Shown here one piece after another: positions 16,161 through 24,951 of a DNA stretch of 54,462 bases; the first letter of the stretch is position 1; every line of letters starts with the position of its first letter. Source of the stretch: Leptolyngbya sp. Heron Island J (GTDB lineage Bacteria > Cyanobacteriota > Cyanobacteriia > Phormidesmidales > Phormidesmidaceae); assembly GCF_000482245.1 (NCBI RefSeq), contig NZ_AWNH01000032.1, positions 1 through 54,462 of the forward strand, read 5' to 3'. The notes under the pieces were generated by a model, which searched no databases, was not told the origin of the DNA, and was given only the letters and a program-made list of their open reading frames with translations. Position numbers and translations under genes: made by a program.

Positions 16161-16412
16161 TTAACGCATTGCACGTCGCCGCTGATTGCTACGGGTCAAG
16201 CGATAGACGCTCACCACACACCAGATAACGTCGATGACGTAAAGCGGCACCGCAATCACCAGTAACCAGCCAAATGACATCACGACCAGTACCAGACACA
16301 CGATAAACAGGACAAATTGGACAAAGCCGCTAATCAGGCCTCCAGCCAGAATGGTGCCGACACCGGGCACAACAAGATTGGTCAAATTACAAATCAGTTC
16401 TTTGATACGCAT
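16161..16412 (-). CDS. Small two-helix membrane protein
   Basis: 83 residues. Two hydrophobic segments, about 12-38 (LVVPGVGTILAGGLISGFVQ) and 36-66 (FVLFIVCLVLVVMSFGWLLV, then IAVPLYVIDVIWCVVSVY), and a basic C-terminus (RLTRSNQRRRAMR). Glycines in the first helix allow close packing. It lies between two terminators, so it is transcribed alone. It is embedded in the coupling-protein/ATPase block and may be an inner-membrane transfer component, but no family was recognised. Confidence 0.6.
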   Translation of the reverse strand: MRIKELICNLTNLVVPGVGTILAGGLISGFVQFVLFIVCLVLVVMSFGWLLVIAVPLYVIDVIWCVVSVYRLTRSNQRRRAMR

Positions 16413-16445
16413 GATGCAAAAAAGAGAAAAACAACAAAAGGGTGA

Positions 16446-16499
16446 GGGGGCATAAAGCCCCCATAATCAAGTGATCGGGCCGCCTGTAGGCGGCTAGTT
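16446..16499 (-). terminator. Double hairpin after the coupling-protein gene
   Basis: GCCGCC-TGTA-GGCGGC (16479-16494) and GGGGGC-ATAAA-GCCCCC (16446-16462) lie right behind the stop at 16501. On the minus strand the second stem is followed by a T-rich stretch (CCCTTTTGTTGTTTTTC). Confidence 0.65.
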
Positions 16500-16500
16500 T

Positions 16501-18537
16501 TTACGCAATTTCACCGTCGATAACCGTCTCATCGGTGTTGAGAAAGCTGAAATCCACCTGTTCAATCGCCAACGGTGCCGTTGACTCAGCGGGGCCTAGC
16601 AGTCCCTCAAACGTGGTTTCTCGTAAATCATGAGGCAGTAGGCCAGCCTGCTTAAAAAGCTTGTCAAAACCCAACCGCACCATGTCTTCCTGCGTCCAGC
16701 GTCGGAGCGTCTCATGTTCTTGAGCGATGGGCATGTAAGCTGGCACCGTCTTATCCTCAGCAAGCAGATGCTGACTGAGATAGTTGGATGGCACCTCATA
16801 GGGATAGACCATGTGCCCGACCTTATAGACACCATGGATGCCAGTATTCGAATCCTTATCAGGCTTTGGCAGATTGAGGAAATGCTCAGGCGGAACCGCA
16901 AAACGTCTGTCTAGGTGCTCCGCGTTCGTTGTTGCTCTGCGGCCACGTCCTGAGCGACCAGTCCCCCAACCTTCAGCCACATAAGTCGCCAACTTTTCAC
17001 GGACTGTAGTCTCACCGATTTGTTTTGCTGCCCACTCAGCCGTTTCATGGTCCAAAACCCGCAAATAGGCGGCATGGTCACACTGGCCGATAATGCTGTT
17101 GGCAATCTCTTGGCCATAGACCTCACGCAAGTCGGAAATAGCTTGGAAGGCCAACACCAAACAGACTTTGTAAGCGGCAGCGAGACGCGCGACCCGTTCC
17201 AAATTACCGATACGACCCAATTCCGGTAGCTCATCCAAGAACAGGAAGGTATATCCCGATGTATGCTCACTGGTGAGCACCTGGGCGACCCGTGTCACAT
17301 ACAAGGTGTAGATAGGGCGAATCAGCGCCTCATTTTTTCGGTCAAACCCTACCAGGACACAGCCATGGCCCTCTTTCCAGTCGGTGATGGAATGAAGGCG
17401 ACCGGCCCGCATGTGGGCATCCATATAGGCTGCAACAACCCGGTATCGCTCGATATATGTGGCTAGGGTGGCAATCACACTATCGCGGGTTTCTCCACTC
17501 CCCAGCGTTTTCAGAACAGGCGCAAGATCAGGGTCACAACTCAACAGCGGGATAAAAATATCCTCTGACTCCAGAGCCAAAATCAGGTCACGGAAATACC
17601 AGTTTCCAGGAGCATAGCGCATCAGCAATTGCACCATCCGCACCACCAACATCCGGGCACCATCGTTAAAGAATTTACCGCTACCGGCATTCGGCACATC
17701 GGGAATCAGAATGCTACCAATCGCTTCCGAGTCCACAGCCGTTGTGAAATCTTTGGCGAGATGCCAACAATACCCCCGCGCATCCGAAGCATTCATGAGA
17801 GTGATTGAGTCCTCAGGAATCCCCCAGCCGACCAACAGCGAGTAAAACTCTGGTTTAAAGTCGGTGATCAGCGCCCGGCGTTCATGGCCTGGATAAGAGT
17901 TGCGTAAGATGTCCTGCAGAGCGAGAGACATCGACATACTCTTTCCTGATCGAGTGGTACCAACATTTAAAGTGTGGGTGACCATATCCTTGGTCGGCAA
18001 TTGAACACCACCAAGCTCATAGCCCTGGTCTGATGGTGGTCGTGTACCCTCAAAACGTTCTCGTACCCGGTGAACGGTGGTAACTTTGGTTCCCCGTTCG
18101 TGCTCTACCGGCAGTGGTCGGGTAATGAAGTACCGCACTGGCAACGGCAGTAAAATGGCTGCCACAGCCCCAAGCGCGTAGCTTTGCGACATTAGGAATA
18201 ACAATCCCATATGCCCCGGCACCATCAATGCCCACAGGCGACGGATTGGCCAGGTCTCCTTGGTCGCTTTTTTCAGCTCATAGCGAAAGATATGCCGATG
18301 CACCGCATAGCCTAAAACCAGGTGATAGAGCAGCAGTGGTAGTTGATAGCCCAGAATATCCAAGGGCGGTGCGGGTGATACCAATAGTGCCACCCCAGAC
18401 CATAACAAACATTCCCCACTCAGGTGCAGCATATGCAGGGCGGGTTTCTCTTCCATCCGTCGTTCAACGGCACGGACAGGAGCAAATAAGTGCAACATGA
18501 AAATTGATCCAAAAACAAAACAACAAAAATCAGGCAT
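16501..18537 (-). CDS. traD: VirD4/TraD-type conjugal coupling protein
   Basis: About 678 residues. The N-terminus has several hydrophobic segments (first ~30, about 45-85 and 110-135), as expected for the membrane anchor. Walker A is GTTRSGKSMSM (about 193-203) and Walker B is YTFLFLDELPELGRI. The stretch LAAAYKVCLVLAFQAISDLR resembles the conserved motif after Walker B in TraG/VirD4 proteins. The C-terminal extension is acidic and not typed. It would carry the relaxase-DNA complex to a secretion channel. The start is uncertain: the frame is open to 18588, but the Cys/Arg-rich beginning looks unnatural, so the ATG at 18537 was chosen; 18498 is also possible. It is the strongest evidence that the element can be transferred. 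Confidence 0.9.
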   Translation of the reverse strand: MPDFCCFVFGSIFMLHLFAPVRAVERRMEEKPALHMLHLSGECLLWSGVALLVSPAPPLDILGYQLPLLLYHLVLGYAVHRHIFRYELKKATKETWPIRRLWALMVPGHMGLLFLMSQSYALGAVAAILLPLPVRYFITRPLPVEHERGTKVTTVHRVRERFEGTRPPSDQGYELGGVQLPTKDMVTHTLNVGTTRSGKSMSMSLALQDILRNSYPGHERRALITDFKPEFYSLLVGWGIPEDSITLMNASDARGYCWHLAKDFTTAVDSEAIGSILIPDVPNAGSGKFFNDGARMLVVRMVQLLMRYAPGNWYFRDLILALESEDIFIPLLSCDPDLAPVLKTLGSGETRDSVIATLATYIERYRVVAAYMDAHMRAGRLHSITDWKEGHGCVLVGFDRKNEALIRPIYTLYVTRVAQVLTSEHTSGYTFLFLDELPELGRIGNLERVARLAAAYKVCLVLAFQAISDLREVYGQEIANSIIGQCDHAAYLRVLDHETAEWAAKQIGETTVREKLATYVAEGWGTGRSGRGRRATTNAEHLDRRFAVPPEHFLNLPKPDKDSNTGIHGVYKVGHMVYPYEVPSNYLSQHLLAEDKTVPAYMPIAQEHETLRRWTQEDMVRLGFDKLFKQAGLLPHDLRETTFEGLLGPAESTAPLAIEQVDFSFLNTDETVIDGEIA

Positions 18538-18736
18538 AAATCGTCCGTAACAGGTGCAGCAGCGTCCTCTACGGCACCGGGAACACATCGACGGACGATC
18601 CTGGTGCGTCGCTCACGCTTGCGCGTCAGCGGTTTCCAAGGTCGTCGCCGACATCGAAAAGAGAGAAATGTCATAACGAAAAACCAGCAAAAACAGCCCC
18701 ACCCCGCTCAAAAGCAGAGCAGGGCATAGGGGCAAA

Positions 18737-19024
18737 CTAAGCGGCTGTCTCAGCCGTATCCGGGGTGAAATTGGCGACCAGAAAGTCCACTAAAATCTGC
18801 GCAATCAGCAGTTTATGGATTGACTCTTTTATCGATTCAATTTCATGGATCTGAGTGGCAAAACGCTGTGTATTGCAATCCAGAAAAGCATCTGACTCGA
18901 TGGCAAAATCCAGAGCAAGTAAACACAGCGTGACAATATCGGACTGACTTCCCTTGGCCAACATCTCTGCCACAGCGGGCAGCGACGACACGTTGACGGT
19001 ATCAGCATGAGAAACAAGAGTCAT
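18737..19024 (-). CDS. Hypothetical small helical protein
   Basis: 95 residues, with no recognised family. It is mostly helical (SLPAVAEMLAKGSQSDIVTL, SIKESIHKLLIAQILVDFLV), without a signal peptide or clear membrane helix. It lies about 200 bp upstream of the coupling-protein gene on the same strand. A GC-rich imperfect dyad and runs of A separate the two, so they may be independent. Spacing and strand suggest a transfer-region protein. Confidence 0.55.
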   Translation of the reverse strand: MTLVSHADTVNVSSLPAVAEMLAKGSQSDIVTLCLLALDFAIESDAFLDCNTQRFATQIHEIESIKESIHKLLIAQILVDFLVANFTPDTAETAA

Positions 19025-19066
19025 GGCTTTCTTTAACCTCAGAAAAAATGGACAAACGACCCCATG

Positions 19067-19087
19067 CGCAAGGGCTTTTCCCTTGCG
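19067..19087. terminator. Hairpin between two minus-strand genes
   Basis: CGCAAGGG (19067-19074) pairs with CCCTTGCG (19080-19087) around CTTTT. It lies downstream of the 19245-19787 gene on the minus strand. The T-rich tract comes only about 17 bases later, so termination is plausible but not certain. The rest of 19088-19244 shows no gene. Confidence 0.4.
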
Positions 19088-19244
19088 TGGGGGTGAAACT
19101 GTTGAATTGAAAAAACAGGCAGGCCAAATGGCCCTATTTCTTAGCTAGTGTCGTGTTGCATTGGCTGTTCTTGATTAAGATAGAGTGGTCACGTTTTGAT
19201 ACGCGCCGATGGCCCAAGGCTAGTGGGTCGTCAGCGCATTTCCG

Positions 19245-19787
19245 TTACGCGCAATCAGGAAAGCTGACCTTGCCGTCCATAAGACGCAGAGGTGGTACCT
19301 GCTTGAGTTCAACGGGGTCTATTTCTAAACGTAGTAACTCACGCCACAATTCGAGCTTCAAGCGCTCTACGCGCGATAGTTTTTCATCCTCCGCCATGAG
19401 CAAATACCAAAGCTCTCTGGATTGCTCCCAGAGCTGTTTGGTATTGCCCTTACCATCACAGGTGAGAGTCTGATAAATATCAAACTGGCGCTTTTGTTCC
19501 TCATCTAGCGAGCTCATCAGCATGACCTGTCTGACCTGGAACGCCAATCGGGGGGATATTTCCTCCTCAATTTCACAATTGGGCTGTCCAACCGAAATCG
19601 GCAGTACCGCAATAACGTGGTTGGGTTTACTTGGGTGCGGCTGAAAGCCTGACCAGTCATCCATACGTGCGTCTAATTGCCTGGTGACATAGCTCTGCAC
19701 AATAGGGCCGTGCTGTGCCTCGACTGCAAGCATCAGCGTGGCTTTGAGGTTTGGGCAAAGCTGATCAATTACGTTGTTTGAGTTCAT
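19245..19787 (-). CDS. Hypothetical plasmid protein
   Basis: 180 residues, not recognised. It is a soluble-looking alpha/beta protein with SQVRQVMLMSSLDEEQKRQF-like helical segments in the second half (first residue of that stretch uncertain) and a hydrophobic strand HVIAVLPISVGQP. No catalytic motif is apparent. Its start faces the plus-strand gene at 20071 across a 280-bp region with a long perfect palindrome, so the two genes are probably divergently controlled by the same regulator. Confidence 0.55.
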   Translation of the reverse strand: MNSNNVIDQLCPNLKATLMLAVEAQHGPIVQSYVTRQLDARMDDWSGFQPHPSKPNHVIAVLPISVGQPNCEIEEEISPRLAFQVRQVMLMSSLDEEQKRQFDIYQTLTCDGKGNTKQLWEQSRELWYLLMAEDEKLSRVERLKLELWRELLRLEIDPVELKQVPPLRLMDGKVSFPDCA

Positions 19788-19908
19788 GATCTTTTGCGAA
19801 AGAGAATGAGTGTTGCTTGAACTGCATCGGTTCGGGTGAGCACCAATGCTCGTTTCGTGACCATTCTAGAGAACGCTCAAACCCTTGGCTAGCAAGGATA
19901 AGAAGGAT

Positions 19909-19944
19909 TTGTTTCTCGTTGTTTCTAGAAACAACGAGAAACAA
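19909..19944. promoter_or_regulatory. 36-bp perfect palindrome, probable operator
   Basis: An uninterrupted perfect palindrome centred between 19926 and 19927, built from AACAACGAGAAA and its complement. A further direct copy of ACAACGAGAA follows at 19941-19950. It sits between divergent genes starting at 19787 (minus) and 20071 (plus). Such a site would suit a dimeric or tetrameric repressor, or a recombinase or partition protein. A second short dyad, AGTACAGTACT, lies at about 19981-19991. Confidence 0.6.
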
Positions 19945-20070
19945 CGAGAAATTTTATAAAAACGTCTAAAAGCTTTGTCAGTACAGTACTAGAGGTTTTA
20001 GTCACAGATTTTTGTAAAGTTTTATGAAATAGGTTGGGGTGTATTAACTCCTAACGGCAATGAGGCCCCT

Positions 20071-20706
20071 GTGAACGATGATCAAAACCCGCAAAAACCT
20101 TTTGACCCCAATGTTTTAGTGTTCAAACAACATAGAAAAGCCAGTGAAGTGTTGAACCAGCATTACGGCGAGGACCCGGCTGTGATTGCGGCGCAATACT
20201 TTACGACTGCGAATGACAGAACCTATCTGCGTGGGTTGATGTATCGGCAAGCTGACCGCTTATATTGGGAAGGACGCTCGCAGGGCGATATTCAATCTAA
20301 GCCTGACATCTTTCTAGCTAGAGAATCTTGGATAGCGGGACTTAAAGAGTCATCACTTGGGCAAGCCTTACAAGCACGTTTGGATTCAGAAGGGATTATC
20401 ATCAGGCCCTTTGAAGAAGGGCGTAGGCTCTACAAGCAGTTAAGCAACGAAGAATTTTATAAACAGGCGATCCAGTTCGTGTACTGTATGGCCACGGTCA
20501 CAACCGAATACCTCCAACAGTTGGACTATGAAAAGTGGTTTGAGGATCACTCAAAGACCCATCCAGAGATTTATAAACGTCAGCAGAAACAGGGCTACCT
20601 TCAGTGCGATATATATCAGGGGAATCCACGTTGTGACCTGCCCCCAAATTATCTAGCGGCCTTACAAGCAGAGCAGCAATTACAAGCGCTGCTGGCGGAG
20701 CGCTGA
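20071..20706 (+). CDS. Hypothetical plasmid protein
   Basis: 211 residues starting at a GTG (MNDDQNPQKPFDPNVLVFKQ). It is helical and charged, with DRTYLRGLMYRQADRLYWEG, EEGRRLYKQLSNEEFYKQAI and a final PPNYLAALQAEQQLQALLAE helix. No membrane segment or known motif. It is divergent from the 19245-19787 gene and lies 57 bp before the NACHT gene on the same strand. Its base composition is closer to the transfer block than to the AT-rich receptor genes, so linkage to the latter is doubtful. Confidence 0.55.
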   Translation: MNDDQNPQKPFDPNVLVFKQHRKASEVLNQHYGEDPAVIAAQYFTTANDRTYLRGLMYRQADRLYWEGRSQGDIQSKPDIFLARESWIAGLKESSLGQALQARLDSEGIIIRPFEEGRRLYKQLSNEEFYKQAIQFVYCMATVTTEYLQQLDYEKWFEDHSKTHPEIYKRQQKQGYLQCDIYQGNPRCDLPPNYLAALQAEQQLQALLAER

Positions 20707-20763
20707 CCAAAGCCAAAGTCTCGGTTACACTGGTGGCCATGGTGTAGTTACCTTCATGCTTCC

Positions 20764-22350
20764 ATGCCAATCCCCCCACTGTTGACTCAAAAAGTCAAAC
20801 TAAAAGAACAGTATAGGAATGAAAAATCCTCAAATTCTTATCAGCAAATACTTGCGCGTGATTTTGGCAAGGGAGCGCAAACGAGAGTAATCGAAAAAAT
20901 AGCAGAGAAATACGGAAAGCAAACAGGCAATAATACGACGAACTTAAATAAATTTCTTCGTGGCACTGAACCCAGTCTTTATCAATATGCCCGGCGTTTT
21001 TGCGAAGCCATCTGGCCGAATTGGGATGAAAATCGCTGGGATGATTGGTTAGACCCTATTGAGGATGTTCCTACCAAGCGAAACTCAAAAAAAGTTTTAG
21101 AAGCTGAAGCTGTAACCAGCTGGAAATCTAAGCAACCTAGAAAGTTTGAAGGACGTGAGTACGTTTTTACGGCCTTCGAAAATTATAGAAAAGAAAATAC
21201 AAAAGGATGCTTTATTCTAGTCGGCGATCCCGGCGAGGGTAAATCAGCTATTGTCGCGGAGCTAATTAGACAAAATAAAGAAAAAGAAAATCGCAATTTC
21301 TTATATCACTTCAATCAACGCGGGGGCTATAGAACAGCGACGGAATTTCTAGAAAATATCTCTAATCAATTAGTAAGTCGGTTCTCCATCAGTGAAGGAA
21401 CTAAGCAAAAGAAGTCATATCAAAATGGTATTTATTTTGAGAAAGTTCTCACAGAAGCTGCCCAACAGCTACAAGGCCAGCAGCTGATTATTGCCATCGA
21501 TGCTCTTGATGAGGTGGACCTAGCATCACAGCAGGATGACAGAGCAAACGTCCTTTATTTGCCAGAACGTATACCAGAAGGCGTCTTCTTTTTTCTGACT
21601 AAGCGCAGAGAAGCAGCGCTACAGGGACGTTTAAATTTCGGTCCTGATCAGAAGATATTTGATTTTCTCGATTACGGCAAAGACACAGAGATTGGTCGTA
21701 CAATCACGAACGATATTCGTCAGTATATTGAACAATACTTGGACTCTGAAACTTATCCAGAATATGCTCAAAAAATCCAGGACTGGCTGTCGAAAACCTC
21801 TAATAAACAAGATAAATTTATCACAACGTTGATGGCGCGCAGTCAGCGGAACTTTATGTATCTGTATAACGTTATTCCTCAGTTTGTTCCTGGTGGTATT
21901 TATCAAGATCTAGAAAAACCAGACGAATTGCCTTTAGGTCTGATGGAATACTATCGAGACCATTGGCAACGCATGGGTATGACCAGACCGGATCGCTCGG
22001 AAGTAGAAGTCCATATCATTTATCTACTCACAGAATCCTACAGTTGGATACCGGCGAGTATCATCGCCAAGTATGCCAGTATCAGTGTTGGCGAGCGTGT
22101 AAGTCAGATCAGGGTGGTGGATCATTTCAAACGGTGGATGCAATTTCTGCATTCATTCTTAGTTGAAGGAGAAAAATGTTACTTGATTTACCATGAGAGC
22201 TTTAACGACTTTCTCCATCAAGAAGACACTATTCAAGCGTCAAAGGCGGATATTTCTTGTGTGAAGAGAAATTATCGGTCAGCATTGTATGGCTTCTTGC
22301 TCAACGCCAGTGATGATCCCGACGACGATGACGATGGTGATGATTATTAA
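20764..22350 (+). CDS. NACHT/STAND NTPase, N-terminal half of a split receptor
   Basis: 528 residues. The first ~90 (IEKIAEKYGKQTGNNTTNLN, FLRGTEPSLYQYARRFCEAI) look like a helical DNA-binding-like or effector-associated domain. The linker RKFEGREYVFTAFENY leads to the NTPase with Walker A GDPGEGKSA and Walker B LIIAIDALDEVD, typical of NACHT-like STAND ATPases. The winged-helix and arm region ends with YHESFNDFLHQEDT and a very acidic tail (DDPDDDDDGDD). In the common cyanobacterial architecture the chain would run on into a helical linker and WD40 repeats. Here these begin in the next gene 67 bp downstream in another frame. The predicted role is ligand-triggered oligomerisation in immunity or signalling. 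No effector domain was identified. Confidence 0.82.
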   Translation: MPIPPLLTQKVKLKEQYRNEKSSNSYQQILARDFGKGAQTRVIEKIAEKYGKQTGNNTTNLNKFLRGTEPSLYQYARRFCEAIWPNWDENRWDDWLDPIEDVPTKRNSKKVLEAEAVTSWKSKQPRKFEGREYVFTAFENYRKENTKGCFILVGDPGEGKSAIVAELIRQNKEKENRNFLYHFNQRGGYRTATEFLENISNQLVSRFSISEGTKQKKSYQNGIYFEKVLTEAAQQLQGQQLIIAIDALDEVDLASQQDDRANVLYLPERIPEGVFFFLTKRREAALQGRLNFGPDQKIFDFLDYGKDTEIGRTITNDIRQYIEQYLDSETYPEYAQKIQDWLSKTSNKQDKFITTLMARSQRNFMYLYNVIPQFVPGGIYQDLEKPDELPLGLMEYYRDHWQRMGMTRPDRSEVEVHIIYLLTESYSWIPASIIAKYASISVGERVSQIRVVDHFKRWMQFLHSFLVEGEKCYLIYHESFNDFLHQEDTIQASKADISCVKRNYRSALYGFLLNASDDPDDDDDGDDY

Positions 22351-22417
22351 AGCTGGCATGTGATCGAGAGACTTTCCCTATTCTGTACATAATTGTCCCT
22401 CCTTTCTCTAATCCACT

Positions 22418-24817
22418 GTGAAAAACAATCTTGTTGAAGAATGGCTAGATCAGTGTACGCCAGCCGGTATAATATGCACTTTGCGTGAGTCGGTTAAGAA
22501 GGCAGCTGAAGATGGTGATAGACGCACTGTCAGAAAGATGCTCAGCAGCTATATGTTTGTGTCCGCGAAACTTAACACGACGGGACCTCAAAAACTTGAG
22601 TTTCAAGATTTAATAAATGACTACGAGCTAGCGAAGCCCTTGTTCACCAAGGATAATATTGCCCGTATCCAAACGGCTTTACAGTTGTCTGCTGATATTT
22701 TGAAGGATGACCCTAGCCAGCTTGCAACGCAGCTTTGGGCACAATTGTGTGGACATCCTTCAAGGACAATTCAAAAGCTTCTGAATAGCGCTGTCAAGGC
22801 GCAAGATACCTGGCTACAACCCATCACACCCAGTCGGGCTATCAACACAGGCAACGGTTTGTATGCAGATCATGCAACCTTGGTTAGAAAGTCAGAAACT
22901 ATTATCGCGCTTGCACTCACCCCAGATTCAAAAAAAGTTATTGCTGCCAATGCACAAGGCTACCTTAGCGCCTGGAATGTAGAAACTGGCAATAAACTAT
23001 TTGATTTTGGTGAGGCAGAAAACGTTTCCTGTTCTCATAGCGGCAGCATTCTTTCGCTTGGAATACTTGCTGATGAAGATTATGTCATGTCCGTTTGTGA
23101 TCAAAGTGAGGTGTGTTTCTGGGATATTGGTACCGGAAGACGAGTCTTGCACAGAATATTACCTGACAGGCCGATAGCCTTTTCAATATCTGCAGATGGT
23201 TGTTTTGCTGTTATTGGTACCAGTGAAGTCATTAAAGGTTTCAAGATCGTTAAGACTGGTTTACCGCATGAACCATTTAAGTTTTTAGTGGGTAGACATC
23301 AGCATATACCTTATCGAGGCAAGGGCTGGGGTGATCTGAGGTCATTAGCGATCAACTCAGGTGGCACACTTATACAGGCAAATTTCACAGAAACTTCCGT
23401 AGCATTTGCTTTCAACAGTCAGGGTGAAATTCACCCTTATTTTAATCATGGGCTAGGCCAGAACTCTCAATTTTTGTTTGGGAAACAGATCCTTATTTTT
23501 GGTGGGACTAATTTTATTAGTATTCAAAGTATGAAGTCTTCAAGAGAAGAGCCATTTGTTCTTCACTACGCAGACTTGGCATTAATGAGCCCTTTACTGT
23601 ATTGTATCGGGCTGAGCCCACAAGACTCCTATTTGGCTGTTGGTCGTCCACAAGGTCAGATAGAAATCCATGAGATTAATACTCAACAAAAGCTGCACGC
23701 TTTCAATGGCCATAGTGACCCAATTAAGGCAATTGCCATTTCATCCGATGGCCGCCATTGTATTTCTGCATCTGATCAGAACTTCAGATTCTGGCGATTA
23801 GAGCCTGGTCAGTCTTTAGAAATCGATATTTCTTATACAAAAGGTCGTATCACCTGTGTTGATGTTTCACCTGATGCTAAGTATGGCCTTGCTGCCAGCC
23901 GGGAAGAAATTACCATTTGGTCCTTTGAAGAAGGCCAGCTGCCACAAAAATATGCTGTAATTCCCGCCTTTAATATGGGGAAAGCCTACTTTAATCAATC
24001 AGCAACAAAAGTCATTTGGCAAGGGAGTGCCCCTGGCTATAGCATGTCAGCGTTCCACCTCTGGGATATAGAGACTAAACAGAACGATTCACCCGTACCA
24101 GTGAATGAACAAGACATCATTTATGATTTTGTCATAACTGGTGATGGCAAAAGTATTATTACCTACGTCGAAGGTCGGTCAGACCAGCAGATCGTAATTC
24201 GCGATATAACGTCTCAACATAACGGCTTTCGGTTGTTTCAAGGGCCACATAACATCTCAACATGCACCCCTTATTTTGGAGAAAAAATCAAGGGAATTTC
24301 AGCTATTCCCAATAGTCCTAATTTCTTCACCTGGACTTTGGGAGGAAAAGAAATCCGGTATTGGACGCTGAATAACAAAAGGATTACATATCAAATTCTT
24401 AACCCACAAACAACGTCACACCGGTATACCGTATTATCAGCGTCATCGTATAAACAGTCACTGATAGCGGCACGGATCGAAGAAGATCAGTCCAATACAG
24501 TAGAAATTTGGGAGTACGATAGTCACCATCAGAGCTATGAACAACGATACCTATTTAATAGTAACCATCAACCAGCGTTTCATAAGGATATGGTGAAAGG
24601 CGTTTCATTATCGTCAGATGGTCAGATGCTGATTACCTCTTCTAGTGATTGTACAGTTTGTGTGTGGGATACTCGAACAAAAGAATTGCTTGCTAAGTTT
24701 GTAGGTGATCAGAGCTTTGAGACTTGCTTTCTATCATCAGATGATAGAACGATTTTCGTAGGAGATTATGCAGGAGCCAAGCATCTACTGCGTCTCAACC
24801 GTGATCGCACACTGTGA
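22418..24817 (+). CDS. WD40-repeat protein, C-terminal half of a split NACHT receptor
   Basis: 799 residues from a GTG start. The N-terminal helical part (about 1-130) contains LNSAVKAQDTWLQPITPSRA, the linker that in single-chain NACHT-WD40 proteins joins the arm region to the propeller. About 12-14 degenerate WD40 repeats follow (LTPDSKKVIAANAQGYLSAW, DPIKAIAISSDGRHCISASD, SLSSDGQMLITSSSDCTVCV). There is no NTPase domain. The gene lies 67 bp after the NACHT gene and is not in its frame. The most economical view is fission of a NACHT-WD40 gene, with the two products assembling again. The intergenic gap shows no leftover coding sequence. Confidence 0.8.
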   Translation: MKNNLVEEWLDQCTPAGIICTLRESVKKAAEDGDRRTVRKMLSSYMFVSAKLNTTGPQKLEFQDLINDYELAKPLFTKDNIARIQTALQLSADILKDDPSQLATQLWAQLCGHPSRTIQKLLNSAVKAQDTWLQPITPSRAINTGNGLYADHATLVRKSETIIALALTPDSKKVIAANAQGYLSAWNVETGNKLFDFGEAENVSCSHSGSILSLGILADEDYVMSVCDQSEVCFWDIGTGRRVLHRILPDRPIAFSISADGCFAVIGTSEVIKGFKIVKTGLPHEPFKFLVGRHQHIPYRGKGWGDLRSLAINSGGTLIQANFTETSVAFAFNSQGEIHPYFNHGLGQNSQFLFGKQILIFGGTNFISIQSMKSSREEPFVLHYADLALMSPLLYCIGLSPQDSYLAVGRPQGQIEIHEINTQQKLHAFNGHSDPIKAIAISSDGRHCISASDQNFRFWRLEPGQSLEIDISYTKGRITCVDVSPDAKYGLAASREEITIWSFEEGQLPQKYAVIPAFNMGKAYFNQSATKVIWQGSAPGYSMSAFHLWDIETKQNDSPVPVNEQDIIYDFVITGDGKSIITYVEGRSDQQIVIRDITSQHNGFRLFQGPHNISTCTPYFGEKIKGISAIPNSPNFFTWTLGGKEIRYWTLNNKRITYQILNPQTTSHRYTVLSASSYKQSLIAARIEEDQSNTVEIWEYDSHHQSYEQRYLFNSNHQPAFHKDMVKGVSLSSDGQMLITSSSDCTVCVWDTRTKELLAKFVGDQSFETCFLSSDDRTIFVGDYAGAKHLLRLNRDRTL

Positions 24818-24951
24818 GTCAGACTGTATGCACTACCAGCTTGAAAAATGGCTGTCTCGCACCCGGACAATATCAGACCGCTATTACACAGCAGAGGTGA
24901 ACCAGACTATTTTCGGTGACTGGCAGTGCGAGCGCCGGTGGGGCAGCCTAA
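24818..24951. other. Gap between convergent genes
   Basis: A plus-strand frame from ATG 24828 (MHYQLEKWLSRTRTISDRYY) runs to 24989 and overlaps the end of the pentapeptide gene on the other strand. It could be a small protein but has no recognisable features or start signal. No clear terminator hairpin was found. Confidence 0.25.

Noticed and set aside
18420-18674. 84-codon minus-strand ORF at the coupling-protein start
   Set aside because: Arg/Cys-rich sequence in an alternative frame of the coupling-protein gene and its leader; no conserved look.
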